A stretch of 64,000 nt of DNA, from assembly GCA_000181795.3 (NCBI GenBank), contig CM012955.1, forward strand, positions 13,687,021 through 13,751,020, read 5' to 3'. Shown here piece by piece: positions 1 to 20,069 of the stretch. A program made the position numbers and the translations under genes. This stretch comes from Trichinella spiralis. Taxonomy: Eukaryota > Nematoda > Enoplea > Trichinellida > Trichinellidae. Below the pieces are notes generated by a model. The model searched no databases. It was not told the DNA's origin and worked only from the letters and a program-made list of their open reading frames with translations. Every line of letters starts with the position of its first letter. Position 1 is the stretch's first letter.

Positions 1-402
1 CAGAGTATTCTTATAATTTTAGTAAAATTAGAATTTGTATCGAATTTTCTCAAACAGAACAGAACAGAATAGAAGAAACAGAGACAAAAGTAACTATTTT
101 ATCCAAATAAAAAAATCCATCCTCACAAAATAATATGATGCTCAGCTGATGATGGATGGTGATTATTGTTCATTTAAATGAAAATCAAATGAAAGCACCT
201 CCGCACATACAAGTAAAGAGGTGCTTTGTTGTAGAGTAGATGGAACAAAAGCTTAATTATAATTGATTAAGAAAGAAAAAATTGAAAAACAAAAAGAAAA
301 TAATAAAAACAAGCACTTCAACAAACCCTCTCTCCAAAAGAAAAAGAAAAATCAATGTAAAGTGTAAAAGAATAAGGAAAAAGGTTGAACGATCAAGGAG
401 CA

Positions 403-441
<39 letters not shown>

Positions 442-651
442 TATAGATATGTGGATGTACTAAGAAAAAAACTTCATCTTTCTCATCATCAGTAGAAACT
501 CGAATTGGTTGGTAATGATGAATATGTAATGAAAGGAAACTGATTGATTAGTAATAAATAACGTGAACAAAAATTGAAATATGTAAAATCGTTGTTGTAG
601 TGTTTCTTTTTTTGAAAATGATCACATACATCATCATGCACTTTCTCATTT
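1..651. other. 3' flank of ERM gene with TA repeat
   Basis: This stretch lies beyond the stop codon of the minus-strand ERM gene and probably holds its 3' untranslated region. It contains a (TA)n microsatellite at about 403-440. I found no convincing reading frame: the short open frames here are AT-rich and have no splice context. No clear AATAAA on the minus strand was seen close to the stop, so the 3' end of the transcript is not placed. Confidence 0.5.
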
Positions 652-8943
<8,292 letters not shown>

Positions 8944-9394
8944 TTTGACCAACGATGCGGAAAAATATAATCCCGAAGTAAAAATTCGTCGAACGGAGAA
9001 AGCCGGATTTTTTTAAAAACTTCCCAAATTTTCAACACCGTCGATCGACCAGTTTGTCGATCAGAGTTGAAACGATCGCACGGTGTGTAGAATTGTTCGC
9101 CAGCGGCCGGCGGACGATCTTCGAAACGAACCTGGATCGAAGTTGCGAAACAATTGCTGCGACGGTTACAGGCCAACTGCGCAGCAGAGTGCACAACAAA
9201 ATTTGAACATAATGCGAACGACAGTACGATAAATGAAAATCAAGTTACCAAACGCTGTTCGTCTTCAACAGCGCTTGGTGGAATAGTTGAAATTTGGGCA
9301 CAAATTTAACGAAATAATTTTACAACAATTTTACTTTTTTCCTGAATCAAAACACGACACTCCAGATTAATATCACTTTCCACTGTTTCATGCA

Positions 9395-9408
9395 GTTGCT
9401 ATAGTAAC
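9395..9408 (+). promoter_or_regulatory. X-box (RFX/DAF-19 type binding site)
   Basis: The 14 bases GTTGCTATAGTAAC fit the RFX X-box consensus GTHNYYATRRNAAC at every position. The site ends 9 nt before the ATG of the TMEM216-like gene. In nematodes X-boxes close to the start codon mark cilia genes controlled by the RFX factor DAF-19, which fits this gene. An E-box-like CACGTG overlaps its end (9408-9413). Binding is inferred, not shown. Confidence 0.7.
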
Positions 9409-9416
9409 ACGTGACA

Positions 9417-11517
9417 ATGGAAATCAGTAAAAACCCAACTGACGATGGGCGGAATGGTTCCAGGTGCGAAATATTTATTTGAATTTATTCGTATTTAATT
9501 TTTTTCACTATATCACAACAAGATTAAATTTATTTTATTTCTGCATGTGACTTTTAATCAGATGTTCTACCGCAAGAAAACAAGTTATTTTGGCCCATTA
9601 ATTGCGTTAATTTTTGCACGTTAATTTCTAGCTGATTAATTAGTCAGTGTTCGTGTCAGAAGGAATTTCTATTTTCTGAAGCAATGCGTTTTTGCACTTT
9701 TCTCATTTATTGGACTAATCCAAGAATTGAATAAAAATTTCATTACACAAAATGAATTTTCCCCCTTTTTATTGTTCCTTTTATTTGAATTTCAAGCAAT
9801 TTGGCAACAAACGATGCGTACTTTTTTTGATTGTTTATTAGTTGAACGCATTGGAGACAATGGAAAATACGAATTTGACTGCTATTTTAATAAATAATGA
9901 CTTCTTCCATTACGCGAATGAAATTTGCCGTTTTTTCACCGAATTTTTCTGTACATGGTTAATTATCGCGAATGTTTTCTTTCGTCATTATTTTCCTACA
10001 AACTGAATAAATAAATATCCTATTGCATTTCTTTTTCTATTTTACAAACTAATATGAATTAAAATTTTTCGTTAATTTCATAAATTAAAATTGATCGTTT
10101 CTTATTTCTACCGAAACTTCCATTCCGGCATAATGGCATTCATGTGTTTCAATTATGGTTTATAGTTTAAAAAACGTCCATTTGGAAATTTTTAATTGAA
10201 CATTTTTAGCATTTTTATTTGTTATAAATAACTTTTCAAAATTTAATTTTAGGTGGTGAAGAAATTACAGTGAGTAAAAGTGGAACCAGCTGTTTAGTGA
10301 AAATCAAGTTTTACCATTTTTAGAAATCGTCCTTTGTTTTGCAGCTTTTCCTGATATTAAACAAATGGTACACTTGGCTGTTCTTTGTCACGGAAATTTC
10401 AGTTTTTATTTATAAAGGTATTTTTATATAAAAAGTTCTTTTTTTAATCTAATTTATTTAAATTGATTTAGGAATCACACTGCTGTATTCATGGCAAACA
10501 TTGATATCAGATGTTTTACTGTTGATCCTGTTGTTAATTATGGAAGTCTTTCGAAATATATTAGGTAAGAAATTTAATATATAAAAGGTACATATATTTT
10601 CAATTAAAAAAAAGTCGATAACTACAAATTACAGTATTTTGATAAAACAAAATTTGAACTTTAGCATATTTGTCTGCGTATCAGTTATGCTTGTCTACAG
10701 CAACTTCTTTTAATATTTACAATTTGCATGCATTGTTAGCATAGTTGGTGTTTCATGACCCAATAATTGCAAAGCATTACGATTTTGCACAATTTTATTG
10801 ACGAATATTGAATGGAGTTTCAATCAATACTGACCAATAGTCAGTTTCAGTTTGGTTCATCGGTTGGCAGCAAATAAATGTCAGCACAAAATTTAATCAT
10901 TCTGATAATCTTTGCTACAGCAGTTTCTCGACATGACAAGCAACCTGATTTATGAATGGAAATTCCAGTTTGTAATTTTTGCAAATGTCGTAGCATGTTC
11001 GGCTTTTCCCACCCACTCACTGTCTTTTCATTGCATGCTTGATTGGGAGGAAAAATATTTATCCAAATATTCATTTCCATATACAATTTTGAAAATCTAC
11101 TCAGACAACTGGAAATGCAATAACATTACTATCAGTAAGACGCTTTTAGCGTTCATCAAAATTCAACTGCAATAATTATGCGTGTAAAAGGAATGTAAAA
11201 GTGAATACAATTCAATGTACAGGTGAAAATTAACTTTTTAGCAATTTGTAAAACAAAGCATTCATTTACCGAATGTTTTAATAGAACAGCGATTAATTGG
11301 TCTAATTTCAGCAAGAAATGGAAATTTGATGGAATCATTCGCCTACGTAGCAGTTTCTGTGTTCTTAGGAATTGCTTGCCTACTGGCTTATGCGTACTTT
11401 TTCTACTTTCAAACGTACGTTATTAAATTGGAAATTGTTATCATATCGATTGCATTGTTATTCATTGCGTTGGAATTAGCATTTTCTGTCGTTACTATGA
11501 TTGCGTTTCTGAAGTGA
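9417..11517 (+). CDS. TMEM216/MKS-2-like ciliary transition-zone membrane protein
   Basis: Members of the Transmemb_17 family (TMEM216, TMEM17, TMEM80) are four-span proteins of the MKS module at the ciliary transition zone. Model: 9417-9463, 10281-10296, 10345-10417, 10472-10564, 11312-11517, giving 144 residues, close to human TMEM216 (145). Recognisable blocks are LNKWYTWLFFVTEISVFIYK, LLLIMEVFRNILG, a Gly-Asn linker after the second span, and YFQTYVIKLEIVIIS, each matching the family order. The last three exons are secure. The first two are less so: the 16-nt exon was chosen because it uses the good CAG/GTGCGA donor of exon 1 and keeps the frame; an alternative is the 17-nt exon 10253-10269 joined through a weak donor at 9456. 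The adjacent X-box supports the start at 9417. Polyadenylation signals AATAAA lie from 11546. The gene converges on the TTC14-like gene, with 232 nt between stops. Confidence 0.85.
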
Positions 11518-11749
11518 TCTCAAATACAATTTTGTTTTCTCTTTGAATAAAATAAACATATGCAAAAATGTACACTGATAATATTTTCACACGCAAAAGC
11601 AACAGAGAAATAATATGTATTTTGCAAACAATTGAAACATTAATATTTTTATAAAAGAAAAAGACAACAGAATGACAAATCGTGTGAGAAGTGGAAGAAA
11701 AACAACTGCATGTGATGAATAAATTTGAAAACAAAACTAATCAATATTT

Positions 11750-14501
11750 TCAGTCGTTCTTACCAGAACTATTTTTTTTCAACTGTGATAAAAAATCTTC
11801 CATCTCGTCGAGCTCGGCTTGCATGCTAAATGTGCTACTTTTGCATTGAACAGGAAAAACAGAGGATGTCGACGTCGTTGGCGCAATTTTCACTCTTTTG
11901 TTTCGCTGTTCAACTTTACAATTGGTAATCTTTTCCGATGATGAACACGTGTCTGTTGATGCTGATGAGACGGACATTGACGTAGACGGTGATGAAGACC
12001 AACAATCATTTCTTGGTCTAGTTGGGCGTTTGATAGGCTCCACTGGGAACTTATGCTCATTTGAATAGGACGACGACGATTCCGATGATGAATCCGATTC
12101 AGATTCGGTTTCAGTGGAAAAATCACTCGAAGATAAGCTAGATACTGATCCACTGCTGCTCTGACTGGAACGAGATCTGAATTTCGGCAAAGAAACACCA
12201 GTCGACTTCAGCAGACGATAACGAAGCAGTTCCAACAATGACGGGCTCAATTCTCCCTTCTCATCCATACTGCATCGCTTGTTCGACTTTCCCCTTTGAT
12301 CTATACGTTTGTTTTCGGCGAAATTTCTTAACAGTATCATCCTCCGAATCCTCGGATTGATATAATAACAACTGAAAGCAAACCCACTTTTTGCATAAAT
12401 GAGTATTATTATCTTTGTGCATCATATCGAACAGCATTTTCTTCGACGAAGGTTTCAACTAAATTTCAAAACACTGTAACACGTGTACGGTGAACATACA
12501 ATCATGCAATAATAGAATCAAAAAATCAGCATCAACAATTTTACGAGATGCCGCCACTCATCAATGTGAAAATTATGGAAAGTGTATAATATTAATTATT
12601 GCCATGATTAATATCGCTAACCGTACCATCTAATGGTACATTACAATCGCAACTTCTTATTTACCACATAAACTCTTTTCTCAAAAAAAAAATATATTTC
12701 ACGAGTTACCTTTTTCAACATATTTAAACACACATCATCCCGAAACTCATTATCCGTTCCGTAACGTCGACCGGTATCCAACATCTTCCAAACCCCTTCG
12801 TGAACCCACCTTTGAACATAAAAATTTTTAATAAATTTACAACAAATAAAAATTACCAATAAAACCAATCACTTTATCAATTCTTTCGACAATGAATGCG
12901 ATTCATACATGTTGATTTTGAATTTATCAAAAATGAGATTGACAGCTACTGGATTTTCAAAGCATCTATCCCTAGTCAATGAATGTTGAAAAGTTTCGTT
13001 CCGCTGAGCAAGTCTAAAAATTTGAGTGTGATCCATTCTTTTCATTGCTCTACACTTTAAATAATTACTGATAATATATTGGCAAATCGAATCTCTCTAC
13101 GTGTCCCTATAAAATAGGTTAGTTATATTCACAAATCAATAACAGTAATTAAAAAAGCTTTTCACCAATGAACGTTTGCATGATGTTTCCATTTGTCTCA
13201 TAGATAAGGAGATGCTCTTGAGGTTGCAATCAATGGAAAAAATTACAGCTAAATGAGAAATTCATCAACAATTTTCACAAATACACAAGCAAAAATTTCA
13301 AATATGCAACTTACCGCGCACATAAGAATTTATTTTAAATACGTTTGCAATCGAATTTTCTGAGCAGCACATCTCTTCTGCAATTTCACTGAATTGTTTC
13401 GTTGTCTAAATTAAATTTTCCCAATATTAAAATTCAAATTCAGACTTTATAACAAATAAATTTTACTCAAATATCATATTCAAAAAAATATCTAAAAATG
13501 ATCGTGAATGTCATAAATGATGCTACAGTATACTTAATAATTTCTTGAAACATTAAAAAATTATTATAGAACTGAAAGAAAGTTCATATTTAAATATAGG
13601 CGCAAAAAATTCATAGACAGTAAACACTTTTAAGTTAAATTTAGATTTACGTATGTTTCCTTACAATCAACAAAATATACTTTCAATTTTTACGTTCGTT
13701 CTTAAATAATTAATGAATTTATTTATTTATTTAACGTGATCATGCAGCATGTAGCGTGTAAATCATTTCAAATAATAATTAAATAGAAAACAATGTTAAA
13801 AATACATCAACAGAAAAATTATAGCACTCAAAAATGTTAATTGAATGTAGCTGTGTAAATAGAACGTTTCGACTATTATGCCCGAAAGTGAACATATATA
13901 AAACTCACCGTTAGATTTAACGAATCAAACGTACACTGCGGTCCGTTGTCATCAAGGCACAACAGTCGTATTGTCATTTGAAAATCATTCAAACCGACCA
14001 CTTCGCCGTACACAAAATCACCAACTTTTATTACCTAAATTGTATTTTGAATTTTTTTTTCATTTCAAAAGCTATTGGAAAATTATAAAAACTCACTTCA
14101 AAAATATACGTCAGTCGTACTTCTTTCGAAAAAGTAAAAAATGTATCCAACGGTGCGGTAATGGGATAATCTGAATAATAATCGACATAAAATTAAAATT
14201 CAATTTGCGTTATTTTGCATAGTTCCACGTTAATTACGTATATCGTGAGCTGCATGACCATGATTTTGACGCATCCTTTTTTTACATAATACAGATTTGG
14301 TGGACGTTTCTTTGGTAGTCTCTTTCAGATTTTTCAAACAGCGTCTTCTGAAATTCAAATCATTTTCAGAATAAAGCAGTGCTAAAATAAGCAAAAACGC
14401 TGCGCAGTTTTCTGCTTCAAAAAGAAAAAACTTATGCCATGAAAATAAGATTCGAAATAACGAAAAATCTTCAATCACTTATCAAGTAAAAAATTCTTCA
14501 T
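11750..14501 (-). CDS. TTC14-like protein (S1 domain, degenerate TPR region, Ser-rich tail)
   Basis: TTC14 proteins combine an S1-type nucleic-acid-binding domain with TPR repeats; their exact role is poorly known. Exons (5' to 3'): 14479-14501, 14238-14347, 14097-14170, 13909-14034, 13315-13405, 13166-13248, 13069-13106, 12873-13013, 12710-12809, 12388-12458, 11750-12371; all GT-AG and in phase, about 492 residues. HYPITAPLDTFFTFSKEVRL followed by VIKVGDFVYGEVVG matches the entry into the TTC14 S1 domain (HYAIMPPLEQF then RGDIVIGRI). LPIYYQ matches the conserved LPLYYRR, and the next helices (FENPVAVNLIFDKF; GVWKMLDTGRRYG) align with the family core. The protein is shorter than human TTC14 (about 770); the TPR segment is eroded. 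A Ser/Asp/Glu-rich tail fills the last exon, as in the human protein. Start chosen at the first in-frame ATG before a spliceable donor. Confidence 0.82.
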
Positions 14502-15635
14502 TTGTTCATTTTTATTAATAAATATTCAATATAGTAATATTTAAAAACAAAATTATCCACAACTAACATCTGAATAAAGATTTGAAAAACTGAAAACGTT
14601 TTTTTTAATTTATCAGACCTATCGGATGTCAACAAAAAATAAATAACATTATTTCACTACTGCCAACCAACTGACATATGACTAAAATTTTTTAATTAAT
14701 TACGAGCTGCTGTGAAAAGCATTAAAATATGATACATTCTGGATCTTATAATTACCTGTCATCCATTCTGTTCGCTGAGAAATACAATGTCACCTCTACT
14801 ACATTACGACAGTTAATAGCTACAGTATGACATGACAATGACGAACATATTTGAAAAGAAAATTCATATTAAAAGTTAACTAAAATTGACAGTATAAAAT
14901 TTTTCATTATATAGTTTGCATTGTATATACAAATAATTCATTCAGCATGTATAATTAATTTTTTATATAATAGAAATTCGTTTTATTTCATTTCAGGCTG
15001 CTTATCTTTCATATGCACTTAGTTTTTGGTGATTTTGTTCTTTCTTTCAAAATGTTTCAAACATGATTTCAGCATTTTCGCATAATACTTTTCAGTGTGC
15101 AATTAGCACATTCACTTCCATGATTATTTATACGATGTTCTATGATAACATGTAAAATATGATATAATACAAACCAACATTGATTTATAATTATTAAAAG
15201 ACCAATGAAAAAATTATTTTATTTCAGAAAAAATTAAAGGAAAAATAATCACTGACGCATATGAATAATTTCACATAAATTATTATATGCCCAAATGAAG
15301 AAACTTCTAAAATGACTGCAGCAATATCACTGAAGACACTGGGAAGCAGGTTCGTTTAAGTCATTTGAAAATTGATTAAAATAAATTATTAAAATTACTA
15401 TTAAAAGCAATACAAAAGCACAATCAAAAAATGATGTCTACATCAAACAAGCGCTGAATGATTCAACATGTGTGTCACCGTCGAAGATATCAAAACGAAG
15501 ATAATACAGTAAATGAAAATAAAATTATAAAATGAATCCCAATAATACTGAAATGCACAAAACGTGAATCCAAACTGTTGATGACAATTCAATTTCCTCA
15601 CCAAACATCGCAGCCAGATTCACAAAGCTTTATTC
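14502..15635. other. Intergenic, nothing recognised
   Basis: AT-rich spacer between the start of the TTC14-like gene and the 3' end of the syntaxin gene, both on the minus strand. It should contain the TTC14-like promoter. No exon or repeat family was recognised. Confidence 0.5.
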
Positions 15636-18021
15636 TTACTTTCCTAAAATATATAATTCAAAATAACAACATTAAAGATTAATTATGAAGTAATTATGTC
15701 AACAAAATCAGAATTGTAAATTAACAAATCACTCACCTCCTGTTGTAAAATATATGATTAAAGATATAACAATGATTAACACAATGATCACAGAACAACA
15801 GAGCATCTTTTTCCTACGCGCTTTGCTCTAAATAGAAAATTATACATACACACATATATACATACATACTATAATTTTAAAAATCAGTCACGGAAAAAAT
15901 AACCTGATATTGTGCAGCTCTTTGAATTTGAGTAGAACCTTGATCTATATGCACCTGAGCATTATCCACGTTCGCTTCAATACTATCTATAAAACTTCTT
16001 TTAGTATAGACAAAAAAATTCGCTAATTTCAAATTAAAGAACATTTTTAAAAAAGTCTAGTTGCTGCATTTTGTTCAAGCAAATCATGTAGCAACCCAAA
16101 ACTGCTTGTTCCATTAAAAGTCAGCAAAAAAGAATTTAAAACAATCATCTCATTTACCAATTACTTCACCCTGCTGATGGACCATCAATGCTAGATCTTT
16201 GAAAATTTGATTCACATCCATAATATCGGACTAAAAATATAGAATTGCACTCATTTTATCAATTATACAATCAATGCCAATTAGTGAGAATTTCTTTACC
16301 TCAAGTTGACGAATCACCTGTTCACGTTCTTGTATAGTTTGGATATCCAAATTCTGTTCAATTTGTAATTTCTCTTGTGGTCTTAAAATCGTTAAAAAAA
16401 TAAAGCTTAACATCATTTTATAAAAAAATTAATTCAAATTCCATCATACACAACATTTGCATTCAGTTCACTGGCATTTTCATTGAATGGATTCTAAAAA
16501 TACATCACGGATGCAAACATACAATGACTTTGCAAAATTATTATTCATGCAATTACAAACAAATATAAAATTAAACTTCACCTATAACTTTGACCAGATT
16601 TATATATTTCTTTTATTTTAACAATAAAACCTTCCATTTAAAAAAACATCACAGAAGAAAAGCTCACTCCGCCGATGCCAGAATCAACTCTAGCTCGCAG
16701 CACGCTGACTTTCTCCTTTTGGGCAGCCGAACGTTGAACAGCTTGAAAGTTGTTCAGAACTACCGAAAAATCATTTGTCAAACGTTCTCGCTGCAATTTC
16801 CATTGACGCTACAAGAAACGAATAAATCAAAAAACATAAAACTAGCATTATACCGGTGGAATTTTCAAAAATTGAATGTTTACATCAATTGTAAGTTTTT
16901 CTTTTTCTTAATCAAAATTCAGTAATAATCAAAGAAATTAACACTCAACTGATTCAGTATTTCAAAAACTGTTGCAAAACTTAAACAAACATTGCTGCGC
17001 TCTTTGAAAAGTTTAATAATAAAAACATTAAAGCTGCTGAACATCTTTTATCATTGACATTGCATCATTGACAGATACAGTAAACAATGCTTTTTATATT
17101 ATTAGAGAATCAAAAAAAATCAACTACATAAAGAAAAATAAAATACGCATGCTAGTTGCAACGAAAAATATATTGGTGCTTGTAATCCCGTCCATTGTAA
17201 ATGCAATAAAAACGAAAAGTCAATATGTAAAAATTCAGACCAGACTGAACTAAACTAGTCCATACTGATGTCAATCATTCTTTCCTAATTATTTCTGGAT
17301 ATACCAAAAATGTTCGCTAATTGCATAGCAAAAAGCTAAAGTAAAATAATGAAAATTAAATTACTAACAGTAAAAAAATAATGACAACTACGAAAAGTCT
17401 TTCTATTGAATTGAATGATTCATTGCTGCATGCGCTTCAATAACATTCGCAATGTAAATGATGAATAAGTGCAATTGATTTGAATGAGAATAACAAAAGA
17501 GCTATTCAATAAAATAAAAATTCACTTAACATTACGTTTCCTTTGTGAGTAAATTAAGACAGTAATTTCTGCCGAAAAAGAATGTCAGATTACTTGTTCT
17601 GATGCATTCGAAGGCGACGGCAAGCTGGAAAGATTTTTCAACGATTCCATAGTAGTTTGCGAGAGCGTATGCGTGAAATGTTGAATTTCGTGCAAATTCT
17701 GTCGCAAATGTTCCGAATCTTGTGTTGTTCCCAACTGTGCAACCATACGTTGAATTGTTGCCACTTAAATACAGCAAATCCAAATATAAAAACATAATCT
17801 AATGCAGTACAGCATACCATTTTGAGAAATTTTTGAAATCTGCGTGCTCACTAACTGGGAAAGACGGTTAAAATCCTTCCCTCGTTCATCGGATGAGTCT
17901 GAAAAACAAAAAGCAGCATCAAATTGCAGAAAAAAATAACATTGAAATCTCTATATAAAAATATATAAAGTACATTACCAGTTTGATAATTCCATGATCT
18001 ATCGATTCCACGTTCTTCCAT
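15636..18021 (-). CDS. Syntaxin-7/12-like endosomal Qa-SNARE
   Basis: Syntaxin 7/12 proteins drive endosome and lysosome fusion. Exons (5' to 3'): 17979-18021, 17818-17898, 17594-17763, 16668-16808, 16450-16493, 16300-16381, 16158-16230, 15904-15986, 15737-15827, 15636-15643; all in phase, 271 residues. The N-terminal Habc bundle includes MVAQLGTTQDSEHLRQNLHE, close to the syntaxin-7 motif NQLGTPQDSPELRQQL. The SNARE helix includes QQGEVIDSIEANVDNAQVHI with the zero-layer Gln. It is followed by a basic KARRKK patch, a Cys pair that could be palmitoylated, and one hydrophobic tail anchor of about 20 residues. The last exon adds only one Lys before the stop; an unspliced version would also stop a few codons later. 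AATAAA follows the stop at once on the minus strand. Identity is firm; 7 versus 12 cannot be separated here. Confidence 0.95.
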
Positions 18022-18719
18022 TATAAAGTATCAAATAATAGTATCTTATAGGAGGGACGAATTATTTGCAAAAAATCACCTTGAAACAGCACTTCAAAAT
18101 ATACTTCAAGTATCACCACACATCGGATAACACTTTCGTTAAAAAATAACACCGAATACGTGCAACTGGTACAAAATAACCTAAACAAAGATTGCAAACA
18201 AGACAGAAACTGAATACGGTGTACAGACTAATATTACAGTCAATTTTTAGATTTTCACGTACAAAATTTGCTAAGCATAAATTTTGAGCTAGAATACAAA
18301 ACTAAAAAATGAATTTTATGTTTTACTTACTTACCTTTTACTCATAAAAAATAATTTTTTAAATAATTCAAATTTTTCATTTATTCAAAACACTTCCGCT
18401 ATACTGTACTTGTTATTTTGTTTAACACTTTTTGCATTTTGTCAAATACATACATTTATTTACGTATTTTATACTTTTAGGTTAAATAAAAATTAAACTG
18501 AAATCTAAAATCCTAGAAAAACTTTAACTAACGTTTAAATTTTCATGCAACAGTCGTCTACAAGCTTCTTATTCACATATACAACAGTGCAAAACAAATT
18601 GGAATTTCAAATTTACTGCACAAAACTTATTAAGGACATTGAATTTACAGGGCAGCTAATATTTTCATTGCTTTATATGGCAAAGAAACGAGCAAAAAAA
18701 GAAATTTATTTGCGGTATT
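18022..18719. other. Intergenic between syntaxin start and Josephin 3' end
   Basis: A 0.7-kb AT-rich spacer. It holds the syntaxin promoter and the 3' end of the Josephin gene, which has an AATAAA on the minus strand within about 20 nt of its stop codon. The plus-strand frame at about 18545-18727 is an antisense AT-rich shadow. Confidence 0.5.
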
Positions 18720-20069
18720 TTACGTAGGAGAACCATTTACAATTTCTTTACGAACAATAATAAACATCTGCACTCCTTTATTGGTCAAAATTTGAAATAT
18801 GTATTGGAGCATCTCTTCGTCACTACCAATGCATTGTGCGCTCGTCAATTTGGAGTCCAAGTTATAAAACTTTCCGTTAATTTTTCGTATGGAAAACTAA
18901 AAAGCACAACGTCATAATTATAGTAATTTCATTTTCATCTTTAAAAAGTCGAGATTGAATAAAACGTTGCTAAATTGAAATAATTTCAAAAACACAAAGC
19001 TTTCAGTGTAAATCAAAAATACGTTAAAAAATATCATAGCCACTGCTGTCAAATAATGTTGCATATTATGGTAAATAAAAATGCCTACCCAATGCCTTCG
19101 CGTAGCAAATGGTAATGAGAAATTGAAAATTTTTGAATTGACTGGCACATTGATTATTAGTCCAACAATGTTTGCCAAGTCAATGCTTCGAACATCTCTA
19201 AAATAACAATTATTTACATAATAAAAACAAATTGCCTTGCAGAACTGTTTACTTTCTCTTGTCAAACCATAGCGCTACGCAACCAACTCCTTGCAAAGCC
19301 GTTTCTATTACATTTATATCATAGTTGCCAAGACCAAATGCACTTCGATGGGGATTCAGCAAGTAAGATGGGGAGAGTCTAAAGCATTGATTAAAGTAAC
19401 CATGATAAAAAGATATGGCTGCACTTCTCATACGCAAATATGCAAGAGCAGTATAAATAACTCTACAATCTACAGTCAAAACCATTCAGGAGCAATGAAC
19501 AAATCGAAGGTCAAAAAAACAAAATCTGTTAAACGTGATAGTAGAACTGTAAAATAGTGCATGTAAGTTTACTGTGCACAACAAAGTTTGATGTATTCGC
19601 TTAATAAAATGACGCTCATCTGCGACGTATTTTAAATTCATTTTCATAAAATGTTGAAAACAAAAATAAAAATATGCATTGCAATCCTATTCATCTTAAC
19701 ATGCAAAGTGATATATTCAAAATTCAAACCTAAAAGCTATAAATAATAAATAAATGTCCGTTAAATAAGAAATTCAAATTACCTCAAACAAATGTCGTCC
19801 AACTGTTTCTTAGTAAATATTTCTGCTTGAAACAAGTTGTTCAGCGCATGCAGTGCGCAACGTTGAAGATACTGTTTTTCATGGTAAATATGCGTAACTG
19901 AATTGAAATCCACGGCTAACTTATTGCACAATTTCAAAGAATTACTTTCCACGTCTGCGTCCACCTAGCTAACGATGAAAATTGATTATAGCTTACAGTA
20001 CCAAAAATGTAATCAAGGTTTAATATGATTATTCACATAATGATAATCATTAAAAAAACTTTCTGGCAT
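18720..20069 (-). CDS. Josephin-domain deubiquitinase (JOSD1/2-like)
   Basis: Josephin proteins are cysteine proteases that cleave ubiquitin chains. Exons (5' to 3'): 20037-20069 (tentative), 19783-19964, 19253-19378, 19089-19197, 18720-18896; all in phase, about 208 residues, near JOSD1 (202). The catalytic Cys lies in IYHEKQYLQRCALHALNN, with the oxyanion Gln just before it. GLGNYDINVIETAL matches the JOSD signature GNGNYDVNVI. The catalytic His is in ATRRHW, followed by the third catalytic element in FYNLDSKL. There are no ubiquitin-interacting motifs or poly-Gln tail, so this is the small JOSD type, not ataxin-3. The exon 19783-19964 has no ATG, so an upstream exon is required; the one proposed starts MPESFFNDY and leaves a 72-nt intron. 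The remaining exons are secure. Confidence 0.9.

Noticed and set aside
9005-9194. Minus-strand frame of 89 codons just upstream of the distal ERM start
   Set aside because: It overlaps the probable ERM leader and shared promoter and shows no domain.
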